Source: Apostichopus japonicus
Taxonomy: Eukaryota; Echinodermata; Holothuroidea; Aspidochirotida; Stichopodidae
Length of the DNA stretch: 64,000 nucleotides
Assembly (NCBI RefSeq): GCF_037975245.1
Contig: NC_092569.1
Span: 16,724,001-16,788,000 of the forward strand
Direction: 5' to 3'
Of this stretch, positions 22,601 through 40,058 are shown piece after piece (positions within the stretch are counted from its first letter, which is position 1; every line of letters begins with the position of its first letter). Both the position numbers and the translations under genes were made by a program. The notes under the pieces are model-generated. The model saw only the letters and a program-made list of their open reading frames with translations. It made no database searches and had not been told where the DNA came from.

Positions 22601-23831
22601 CGATTTCCGTCCTATATTTAACAACTGTGGATAAAATACAATAAAATGAGAACTGCTGCATGTCATTTGTACAATGCTGGATCAAACTGCGTTCAATACA
22701 GGGGAACTTGAAATGCAGCTATTGGTCAAGACAAATTGGTGGGGACACGGTATATCATGTCCCCACTACTGAAAAAGTTGGTAGGGACGCGTCCCCCTGT
22801 CCTCACCAGGATCTGCGCCCATGGTTTGGAGGCTGTTTATCGTGGAACGCCATTTTCATGCTCACTGATATGATGTGATATCTGCTGTTTGCTTTACAAA
22901 TTCGAGTAATTTGTCACTGTTCCTCTTTCTCTTCCCGTTTTCTTGCCGTATTTTCTACTCCATCCTTTTCTCCTTTTCTCTCTTTCTTCTTTTTCTTTTC
23001 CTTCCTTCACCTCGTTGAAGTTGGCAAGTGTATACAGTTCCAAAGCTATTCAACAGCAACAAAACGTTATTTTGTGTATGTCTCTTGTGGGGTGAAGTTA
23101 GCACTATGAGCTACAAGTTCCAATGCGCAAGGTGGGGGAAAGGGGCTAGAAATAATGTGTGGGTCATTTCTAACTCGATTTCCGGTCGTTAATTGTTGAT
23201 GTAGCCTACCAGGTAAAAGGTTGAAATGACTTTAACAATTTCAAATTTAATAATTTGATTTATTATGCCATTTGGAGCACATAACATAGGCTATAACAGA
23301 ACATTACTGGCAAAAACTAGGGGGGTTGATTGTATGGGCCAACCCCCCTCTTCAAAAAGTGGGGGGGGGGTTAAAAAAAACCAACCCCCCTGTTTCTCCG
23401 CCCATGGTGTCATAACTTACCAAAGTATGTTACTTTGTGAAAAGGTATGTTATTTATGTTTCACTATTATTTTGTAAATTTTGCTAAATAGGTAAAATGA
23501 CAAAAATTAAAGTTCCTGTTATATTGCATAGGGCAACGATTGAGGAAGCCAATCGTTAATTTGCAATGAAATACGAAAATAGTTGTAAAAACAATAATGG
23601 CTGTCTTCTTTATTTCACCATTAGAAAGACCTCGGGAACATCGAAGAGGAGTTTCTGAACAAGTATGAAGATTCCCTTCAGAACTTTATTCGAGGAGATA
23701 CCAGTGGTGATTTCCAGAAAGCTCTCTTAGCACTCTGTGGGCAGGAAACCGTCCCACCAATTGAGAAACGAGGATCTGTCGATTCGGCTTCGCCGCAGGG
23801 GGAGGAAAACATCCCAGTGGAACAGCAGTAA
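8478..23831 (+). CDS. annexin A-gene of the cluster: divergent four-repeat annexin, 358 aa, 12 coding exons
   Basis: Coding exons: 8478-8498, 10711-10786, 12267-12382, 13486-13605, 14599-14667, 15560-15593, 15995-16074, 18545-18610, 19488-19595, 20486-20552, 20741-20853, 23625-23831. All introns are GT-AG and the join is open for 358 codons. Annexins bind acidic membrane phospholipids in a calcium-dependent way through four ~70-residue repeats. Repeat 1 shows TGRSCDQRRKIQDIY and a closing ELSGNY. Repeat 4 keeps an intact type II site: KGLGT near residues 272-276 and the capping Asp 39 residues later in RGDTSGDF. Repeats 2 and 3 lack GxGT; repeat 3 carries EWSP. Oddities: seven extra residues (ISVFRVG, about 34-40) in the repeat 1 calcium loop, and an acidic C-tail cut by a stop inside a duplicated 24-bp unit. 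The start has a strong Kozak context (aagATGG) but the seven-codon first exon is inferred. The gene lies tail to tail with the next annexin. Confidence 0.92.
10129..10342. mobile_element. mariner-like MITE with TA target sites, in intron 1 of gene A
   Basis: CGGAGAGCCAAACGTTCCAT starts the element and its exact complement ends it (23-bp perfect terminal inverted repeats). TA stands immediately outside both ends, as Tc1/mariner insertions leave. The interior is also loosely palindromic. A further copy of the same end, in the same orientation, lies at 10002, so a second partial element or an internal duplication abuts it. Confidence 0.75.
10629..10684. repeat. (TA)n microsatellite next to gene A exon 2
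   Basis: Pure TA dinucleotides end about 26 bases before the exon 2 acceptor, so length change here could touch the branch region. It creates spurious Ile-Tyr open frames on both strands. Confidence 0.95.
11095..11465. mobile_element. hAT-like MITE, 371 bp, with 8-bp target-site duplication, in intron 2 of gene A
   Basis: It begins CAAGGGCGTAGGAACC and ends TTCCTACGCCACTG. GCCTCAAG is duplicated exactly at 11087-11094 and 11466-11473. The interior has G/C-runs and two copies of a GCACCAAATTGCATCT motif, and no credible gene. Confidence 0.8.
12267..12382 (+). CDS. gene A exon 3: repeat 1 with 7-residue loop insertion
   Basis: This 116-nt exon corresponds to 95-nt exons in genes B and C. The extra 21 nt sit at its 5' end, so the calcium-loop sequence reads KGFG then ISVFRVG then TKDDV, where the paralogues read AFG-NNESV and GMG-TDETA. 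The acceptor tcccag is good, and no AG occurs 21 nt further in that would give the canonical length. The insertion therefore looks genomic rather than a mis-called boundary. Confidence 0.85.
12614..12892. mobile_element. palindromic MITE, copy 1 (intron 3 of gene A)
   Basis: The element folds on itself. CACACAGTTACTAC at the left is answered by GTAGTTACTGTAATC...GTGTG at the right, and GGTAGCATGTGCTATTA is answered by TAATAGCACATGCTACC near the centre. The same family is at 26506-27012, 48765-49010 and 59405-59620. Confidence 0.7.
13684..13832. repeat. tandem duplication of about 72 bp in intron 4 of gene A
   Basis: Two neighbouring, slightly diverged copies share AAAAGTAATGTGGTCT / AAAAGTGATGTGGTCT and TCACTAGCTAAATGCTA-type ends. 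Confidence 0.65.
15158..15210. repeat. perfect 16-bp hairpin in intron 5 of gene A
   Basis: GACATCATTGCGACAA at 15158-15173 is exactly complemented by TTGTCGCAATGATGTC at 15195-15210, with a 21-nt AT-rich loop. Confidence 0.85.
16525..17850. repeat. tandem array, five units of about 265 bp, in intron 7 of gene A
   Basis: AAGCCACGGCAGGCTG-type sites recur at about 16770, 17039, 17297, 17562 and 17830 (spacing 258-268). Units share CTGCAACTGTTGTTGT, ATGCTTCATCAAAGTC and CCGATGTAACATGACATTG. Open frames of 65-112 codons repeat with the unit, but its length is not a multiple of three and indels break them, so this is not a gene. Confidence 0.9.
19985..20228. repeat. TTTTAGCATAATCA-type repeat cluster in intron 9 of gene A
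   Basis: Irregular copies of CATTTTAGCATAATCATTTT and of AACATACGCTAAAACATTT with TAAGGAACACATTT recur about every 55-120 bp, some inverted (TTAGC / GCTAA). Confidence 0.75.
20945..21135. repeat. TTTCG-pentamer minisatellite in last intron of gene A
   Basis: Repeats of TTTCGTTTCGATTCGAATAG, about 20-40 bp per higher unit, on the plus strand. The minus-strand frame rich in Arg-Asn-Glu-Thr is a by-product. Confidence 0.85.
21455..23010. mobile_element. nested hAT-like elements in the last intron of gene A
   Basis: A CAGTGGCGGAG end lies at about 21455. A second start at 21659 (CAGGGGCGTTTGCAGG) is followed by sequence close to the element at 4527, down to the pyrimidine-rich run near 22920-23005 that also occurs at 6515-6620. 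Three copies of the TATCTAAGCGGAGCGCC cassette lie within. The element at 22272-22823 is inserted in it. No transposase is present. Confidence 0.55.
22272..22823. mobile_element. hAT-like element, 552 bp, defined by an empty-site paralogue
   Basis: The ends are CATGGGCGCAGATC and GATCTGCGCCCATG (14-bp perfect inverted repeat). GTTTTGAG (22264-22271) and GTTTGGAG (22824-22831) form an 8-bp duplication with one mismatch. The related sequence at 5867-5880 reads straight through ACAGTTTTGAGGCT without an insert. Confidence 0.75.
23625..23831 (+). CDS. gene A last exon: end of repeat 4 and C-terminal tail
   Basis: The exon encodes KDLGNIEEEFLNKYEDSLQN, then the RGDTSGDF calcium-capping motif, and a 28-residue acidic, proline-containing tail ending ENIPVEQQ. 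The 24 nt that encode ENIPVEQQ are repeated immediately, with GAA changed to TAA as the stop. Beyond that stop the frame stays open through a second NIPVEQQ and KSSTETS to TAA at 23874-23876. Gene B also ends in ETS followed by a stop. The current stop is therefore probably a derived nonsense change. Confidence 0.9.
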   Translation, partial: KDLGNIEEEFLNKYEDSLQNFIRGDTSGDFQKALLALCGQETVPPIEKRGSVDSASPQGEENIPVEQQ

Positions 23832-24034
23832 AACATCCCAGTGGAACAGCAGAAAAGTTCAACAGAGACTTCGTAAATTATACGTAAACTTATACGAAAA
23901 ATAGTAGCAGTAATTCTTTTTTTAAAGATGTGAAAGAAACGTTCAATAATTAGTTGTTTTTTTTTAATGAATGTTACCAGGGCAATTTGCTACTGTCAAT
24001 ATATTCTTTCTTCTGTAAATTCAACCTTTTTTAT

Positions 24035-24040
24035 ATTAAA
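24035..24040 (+). promoter_or_regulatory. candidate polyadenylation signal of gene A (ATTAAA)
   Basis: ATTAAA lies about 200 nt after the gene A stop, following a T-rich stretch. It is the common variant of AATAAA and the first candidate on this strand. Confidence 0.35.
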
Positions 24041-24533
24041 AGCGTTTCTAATTTGTGATTGATCTGCACATAAGGAAATATCATAGGTCTTGCGCACCAT
24101 ACCATATTTTAAAGTAGACAAACTGTTGCTGAAAGTTATTTAAATGCACGTTATGGAATATAGAATTGAAAGGAAAAATGTTAATCTGTTAAAGTAACTA
24201 TATAGTCCTGCTTGAAAAAGAATATTGAATATTGCGGAGACATGAACGAAAAATATATGGGAAGAAGGAAGTAAATTGGCCCAATTTGTTGACAAAATCA
24301 TAGAAATGAGATATCATAATTGACAAATATGGAGTAATGTTTTAGGAAATATATTGGAATTTTCGGTCCCCCTGGGACCTTCGTCAGCAATACTTGGCAG
24401 TCGAATGAAAAGTACAAAATGTAACACAATGAAAGTATGACGCTAGATAAGTGTAAGTTGCATTGATGGAATTAGAACCAAATACACCATGACAATGCAG
24501 GAAGCGGATTAAAGAGCAAATAATAGGAAGAAC

Positions 24534-24534
<1 letters not shown>

Positions 24535-24598
<64 letters not shown>

Positions 24599-24632
24599 AT
24601 ATGTATAAATATATGTATATATATATATATGT

Positions 24633-24720
<88 letters not shown>
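24535..24720. repeat. (TA)n microsatellite abutting a SINE
   Basis: About 185 bp of TA with a few interruptions end directly at the tRNA-like B-box copy that starts near 24721. Confidence 0.95.
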
Positions 24721-24721
<1 letters not shown>

Positions 24722-24834
24722 CCCGGGTTCGAATCCCAGTGGAGGCTGGAAGTTTTTTCACTGTTCTTGATTTTCCAAGTCATTACGATTTTCATTTATA
24801 TATATTCATTTGCCTCGGTCGTTTACCTCCATTT
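24721..24834 (+). mobile_element. tRNA-derived SINE fragment, copy 1
   Basis: It carries a RNA polymerase III B box (GGTTCGAATCC), then GTGGAGGCTGGAAGTTTTTT, a TTGATTTTCCAA tail and a CATTTGCC...GTTTACCTCCAT end. The A-box part is missing. Confidence 0.6.
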
Positions 24835-25039
24835 CATTAACATGAAGTCTGTTCGAAGTATCTCCTTCGAGATGCGGCTTTAGGAATCACAAATGATTTT
24901 CGAGTTGGTTAGCATCATGTTTGGGCAAAATATGTCACCAAAAACAGAACTAGTATTGTTCGATACAGGTGACAAACGCCCACAGTGGAATTACGGCCTT
25001 CCTTACCGGTTTCGAACCTCTGGACTTACAATCAGCGTC

Positions 25040-25172
25040 CATAGCCTTGTTGGTTAGGGTGTCCGCATACAAAGCGGGAGGCTGGGGTTCGAATCCCGGT
25101 GGAGGCTGGAAGTTTTTTTCACTGTTCTTGATTTTCCAACTCATTACGGTTTTCATTTATATATATATATTT
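25040..25172 (+). mobile_element. tRNA-derived SINE, most complete copy
   Basis: An A-box-like TAGCCTTGTTGGTTAGGG (25042-25059), an anticodon-arm-like CCGC-ATACAAA-GCGG and a B box GGTTCGAATCC (25086-25096) stand in tRNA order and spacing. A unique tail (GGAGGCTGGAAG..., TTGATTTTCCAACTCATTAC) shared with three other copies follows. Just upstream a second B-box-like GGTTCGAAACC points the other way (25008-25018). Confidence 0.65.
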
Positions 25173-25828
25173 AGGGTGGGGAGATTGGAGGAACAAATGG
25201 TTTTGGGCGAGGTTGGGGGAGGGGGAGGAAGGGGTTTTATGGTAAATGAGGTGGAGGAAGGTGTATTAGCCGATTATGCAATTATGAAGGTGGCCCAAGT
25301 CACTATTTGTACACTATATATCTTCTTATAGCACATTTTGGCTGTGGAAATAAATTAAAGCGATACCTACACGTCAGCTCTACTCATATCCATTTCACTT
25401 CAGTTTCAATCTTTCCATTCACTGTCAAGAAGCCATTCACCCGATACCCTTCCATTTTTTTATACAAGTTGACCAACAGATGGTAAGGCCATTTGAAGTG
25501 TAATTATTGAATGATGTTTAGATAATAATAATAATAATAAACATATAGAAGGTGTGAGTAAAATTTTTTTTCATCACGTAACTATAGTCAGATATTCGTG
25601 TTATGATCAGCCACGGATTATACAACGGACGAATGAAACAATTACCTAAAGGGCCCCCGGTCAAGGTATCTCCAATTTCAAAGGACCCAAGAGCAAGGGT
25701 CCCTATGCTTAACTAAATGGCTTCCGTGAATAAGATATACGAAATTTCCATTGGGGGCTTGTGCCTGCAAAATTCAAGAGGAAGGGTAAAAGCGTATGTT
25801 GCCTTAGAGCACCAGAGCGTGTTAACCC

Positions 25829-26200
25829 GGCATTGGTGATGGATATGTGCCCTAGTTATAATATATTGCATAACAGAAGGCATTGGTCATGGATATGTGC
25901 CCTAGTTATAACATATTGCATAATAGTAGGCATTTGTCATGGAATGTGCCCTAGTTATAATATCTTGCCGAAAAGAAGGCATTGGTGATGGATATGTGCC
26001 CTAGTTATAATACATTGCCTTAAAAAGGCATTGGTCATGGATATGTTTCCTAGTTATAAAATATTGCCTTAAAGAAGGCATTGGTCATGGATATGTGTCC
26101 TAGTTATAAATATAATTGCCTCAAAGAAGGCACGTGTCATGGATAAAAAAGCATCAGTAATGAAAACGTGCCCTAGATATAATGTATTGTGTAATTCAAG
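25829..26200. repeat. tandem array, about seven units of 50 bp
   Basis: GGCATTGGTCATGGATATGT followed by GCCCTAGTTATAATAT and TTGC recurs at 25829, 25879, 25929, 25978, 26027, 26077 and 26129 (spacing 49-52). The right end decays. Confidence 0.9.
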
Positions 26201-26505
26201 GGGCATGTAAAAGCAGCAACGATATAAATACATATTCTTAATCTTCTAATGACAACAAAAGTCCACCACTTTATGGTCCAACACAAACAATGTGTTTCTT
26301 TATTTCCTTCTCTGAATATGCATTTCCAATAATCGCAATAAATATTTATTTGTTAATTTGAAACAAGATACATTATGTATATTTACCACTATATATCACT
26401 CGCTATAAGATACGATTTCAAACACAACGTTCAGTTCTAATTGCAGAAAATTAAATTAAACAACTTGTTTAAAACCATTTTCCCGTCTTCGAATTCACCC
26501 GTTAC

Positions 26506-27012
26506 ACACAGAGAACACAGTTACTACTGCAAATCTTACAGTTTTGTACCGCAGTAAGAACTGGATCGTGCTATAAATCGGTAGCATGTGCTATTAGGAT
26601 TACGGTAAGAACTGAGGAAATGTGTAATTCCAACAAATCCAGTTGTTGGGGTTTATTGGGATAACACATATCCATAAGTTCTTACTGTAAACCTAATAGG
26701 ACATGCTACCGATTTATCACATTTTCAGCACGATCCAGTATTTACTGTGGTACAAAACTTTAAGATTCACAGTAGTTACTGGACTGTGCTGACAAATATG
26801 ATTAATCGGTAGCATGTGCTATTAGATTTACAGTAAGAACTGAGGATGTGTGAAATCCCAAGAAATCCCAACAACTGGATTTGTTGGAATAACAAGTATC
26901 CTCAGTTCTCACTGTAATCCTAATAGCACATGCTACTGATTTTTAGCACAATCCAGTTTTTACTGTGGTACAAAACTTTAATATTTACAGTAGTAACTTT
27001 GTTCTCTGTGTC
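26506..27012. mobile_element. palindromic MITE, copy 2, long form (between genes A and B)
   Basis: The left end ACACAGAGAACACAGTTACT and the right end AGTAACTTTGTTCTCTGTGT are inverted. The interior has two successive palindromes, each with GGTAGCATGTGCTATTA and its complement, so this looks like a dimer of the unit seen at 12.6 kb. Confidence 0.75.
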
Positions 27013-27726
27013 TATCGGGTGGGTGGAGAGAGCGAGGTAGATGGGGGGGGGGGGAAGGGTAGACAATAGCATATTCAATGTTGCAGAATTTTGAAATGAT
27101 CAAAGTGGCTAACACCCCACCGCCCCCCCCCCTCTCCAAGAGAAAAAGGAAATTAATCTAAACAGTTTTCACACTTGCCCGTTCTGCGTGCATGTTTACA
27201 CCAACATTGATTCCTTATGAACGCCACCAAGAATACACAACACCATCAAAAGATATGTCTTTACATCAAATGTTAACAGACACATATGATGAGCTTTTAA
27301 TTATAGTAAACATTAAGAATAACTCACATTAAACATTAATATTTGTTATATAAGGTTATATAAGGTTGGTATATACACTCGGCACATTATAAAGGCACTT
27401 GGTATAATTCCACTTCATCACTTATCATATCATATTTCTCGATTATAAAAAAAATTTAAAAAAAATCGAAATATTTGTGAATCGCACCTTTGTCCACTTT
27501 TCACCGAAAAGAAAAAAAATCCTTCAACTATCCGATCTAACGTTGCAAGGCTGACCGTCGGATCAAACGAATGCTTTCACACTCAAGAACGAAACCAAAA
27601 CATTGAGAAAAAAAAAATTAAAAAATTAACGAGTTTTGCATTGCATATAATGTGATCCCAATAGAAGATTTTCATTTAAAAAGGCTTAAATTGAGGATTG
27701 AGAAAACAAAAATGAATAAAGAAGCC

Positions 27727-36939
<9,213 letters not shown>

Positions 36940-39033
36940 TTTAATAAGTCTTCTTTGTTGGACGACTTTTTGACTTGACAAGTTCTAACAGACGAATGTG
37001 TTTTTTTGTCAACTTTCGATCAACCATCTGTCCAGGGATCGACATGAATCTGACAACGTCATTCTACCCGCATAAAAATTAACAGAAGTAAATAGACATA
37101 ATGAATATAGTTAAACTACCCTGGCGACATTAACTCTTCAACAAAGCCCAGGGTAGTACTTTGGGTGCGTATGTATGCTATGACAGAGCATCGTGGTAAG
37201 GTGTGTATAGCAAGCGGAATCATAAGTAGTCCTTGCTCAAATATGTGAATGCACAATGAGGAATATTGAAACTGGGGAATTGGAGAAAAATTGCGGCAGG
37301 GGAATAGCTATATAGCTCAGTTTAAGGGGGGGGGGGGGGGGGGAGTGTCACAATACTAGTCTAGGGGTAGGCATGACCTATTTTCTAAAGTAGCAAAATA
37401 TAACATTTCCAGCCATTTTTTTTGGGGGGGTGGGGGGTCGGACAGATATTTGGGGTGGTGTTAAAATCCCCCGGGTAGACAGGGGTTAGGGTGTTGAAAG
37501 TGTCAACGTTGGGTTCCAAGCGAAAGTGTTGGAAAAATCAGCGGCACATATTCTCAGACTAATGTTTCATCATTACATCGATAAGCAGATGCCGTTTCTG
37601 TATGAATTCTAATATTTTGGTGTTATTCTGTGAATCTGCCATGTTCTTGACTTTAATGACTTATTTTAATTAATATTTGTTTCCGTTGATTGCTTGTCCT
37701 GCATTGTGTATCCAATATAATATATACGATAAGTTACGCAATAAGTCTTGCCTTAACAGCTCATCCAATGTCATATTTTAAACTTCGAAAGAAACTACCA
37801 AGTTTCATGTTGGCGCCCTACCAAAAAAGAAAATATCAGACACATGGTTTCTATATATTTATGATATATAATTATTGGGCATGAACTTCGCCCCACTGAC
37901 CTTGTGTATCAATTACGTTATATCACTTGAACGAGCAATCCGGACTCGAGTTCACTTCAAGAGACCAAAAAAATTGTCGCCCGTGCCCCGTGACATGTTG
38001 ACATTGCTACGAAGCCGGTAGATTTACTAGATTTCACAATTTAAATGTCAGACCTAAAGTGCTCTTAAATATCTAGGGATTTGTTTTTCATAATATGCGG
38101 GTGTGTGCAATCACCGAGCAAGCGCCATGTGACTGGCACTAAGTGATACTTTAAACCAGCCAGTAAATTCTCAATCATCTTATAATATGAGAAAAGTTAG
38201 TCTAAGTGTTATGAAGAAACCATTAGATGGGCGTATCCAGTCTTCAAATATTAATCGAAAACAGGTTTACCAGACCTCGAGGTCATTTGATTCACAATAT
38301 GTACTATGTAGATGTCATTTTTATTGTTCACAGATAAGATAAGTACAGCATACCGTCAGTATTGCACCACGTACAAAAAGTTTATCTTAAGGTCACCATT
38401 GATCAGTTAGTGGAAACTGATATTGTTTTAATAAAAAGTCGATTGATTTTAATTCATTGTTATCTGTTAATCATCAAAACTGCAATCCTATTCAATATTA
38501 AGGAATGAAATCAACATATGGCTAATGAGACAGCTATAATGCAATACAATGCAACTATATTCCGTAACTAAGGAACACGTTAGAGATCGAATGATGAAAC
38601 TGACAAATAGGGAAACTTGTATATGATCTCTTTTGCATTACAGTCAGCAGAAGAACTGTATAACTGTTATGTGAAACTGTAACACTGATAAATCATACTT
38701 CAAATGAAACCTGTGAAACTGAAATCGTATATTAACATTGTCTTAGAGGGACTATGAAACTTACATGTCATTAATTTGTCTATTATGATCCATCTTTACA
38801 AATCGATGAAAAACTGACATCACAACTACATATAATACTGGTTGTACCCGTAAAAAGAATGCTTGCGGCTTGAACATGTAGACTGGCGGTATATAGTGGA
38901 CATTTTAATATGTTTGGGTAGGCTGCTAATAACCTTTGTATGTTCTGGGTATCTCTTTTGTTCGTTTTCGTTCTGTTGGTAACGGTGGACGCAAGAAGTA
39001 GCACCCCGTGGCAGCCATTAAGCTCTCAGCAGG

Positions 39034-39448
39034 CATAGGCGTAGGAGCCTAATTTGATTTGGGGGTGGGCGCTGTAATGGCTTGCCCGAAAAATATAACC
39101 AAAATTATTCGCGCGCTCCACGCGCGTTCAACATCTTAATGTATATCACAGGCGATCATTAGTTATTACATCGCATGCCAATTACATACAATCATTTGCC
39201 GTGTTATTACCCTTCCATAGTGGTTATAATTTATGGGGAAGTCGTTTTACACTTAGTAATACACTTAGGCGATTTTTATTCAACTATTGATTTCCTTTAG
39301 CTACATCATTCCAATTGATTTTTCTTTCAGTAGGTGCCCGAAAAATTCTAAGCATATTCCCCGAATGTTCACACAATTATTTGGTTGGGGCTACAGCTAC
39401 ACCCCAGCTCCCCAAGCCCCCCCCCCCCCCACGCCTCCTACGCATATG
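39034..39448. mobile_element. hAT-like MITE, 415 bp, with exact 8-bp target-site duplication
   Basis: The ends are CATAGGCGTAGGAG and CTCCTACGCATATG. TCAGCAGG stands at 39026-39033 and 39449-39456. Its centre has a TCGCGCGCTCCACGCGCG palindrome. It is intact and in the B-C intergenic DNA, and is the reference copy for the truncated one at 5192. Confidence 0.8.
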
Positions 39449-39924
39449 TCAGCAGGTGCAATTCTTCATTCGGTCTTCCCGGAAGTACAACCGTTAATAT
39501 ATCAAAAACAATATTCTTCTCAGAGATACCTTTGTCTCACCTAACACCGTTATATTAGTAATTTATCAACGATCAATCTTAACGTGAAATCATAAGCTAA
39601 CTTGAAAAGAGGAAAGAAACATTGGCAATAACGAGATTTAAACTATTCATCTACCTTGAGATTATACCATTCCTATGCTTCTTAGCATCTAGATCTTAAT
39701 TTCTGTGATCTCTAAAATAGCTCTGCTTTCTTTTCTAGGGCATCCCTCGCCCCCTTACAATGTCCCATCTTAGACGCTTCAATTGATATCCTCTTATGGG
39801 TTTGTTATGGGTACTTACAAAGGGAGACCAACCGTTCAAAAACAGAGCAAGTATCACTAAAACAAAATGAATGAATGTTCAACCTTATAACTGCAAATAG
39901 TTTAGGTATGTATTAGTTTAGGCA

Positions 39925-39930
39925 TTTAAT
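39925..39930 (-). promoter_or_regulatory. candidate polyadenylation signal of gene C (ATTAAA)
   Basis: On the minus strand ATTAAA occurs about 130 nt past the gene C stop codon, a usual 3' UTR distance. Confidence 0.35.
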
Positions 39931-40058
39931 TTCATTGTATACTCTTGTACATTATCCAAATGCCAAAAATCCTAGACAATCCTAAGCCACTATAAAACAA
40001 CATGTGGATATAATCAATGTAAATTATATTCATGTTAGAACGTGGTTACTCATAATAG

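Larger units (their letters stand above)
23877..27726. other. tail-to-tail intergenic space between genes A and B
   Basis: It holds the two 3' UTRs, two SINE copies, a (TA)n run, the 50-bp array and the palindromic MITE. No further coding exon was found. Confidence 0.6.
36940..40058. other. intergenic space between genes B and C
   Basis: It should contain the gene B promoter (right of 36940) and the gene C 3' UTR. A G-tract (37328-37343) and the 415-bp MITE at 39034 are the only clear features. No exon was recognised. Confidence 0.6.

Noticed and set aside
24472-24840. Open frames coding long Ile-Tyr runs here and at 10.3-11.0, 27.7-28.05, 32.1-32.7, 35.8-36.4 and 49.5 kb
   Set aside because: They are translations of (TA)n microsatellites and their flanks on both strands, with no splice or homology support.
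25040-25112. Functional tRNA gene
   Set aside because: Although A-box, anticodon-arm and B-box-like parts are present, stems have mismatches and the tail is shared with other dispersed copies, so a SINE is the better reading.
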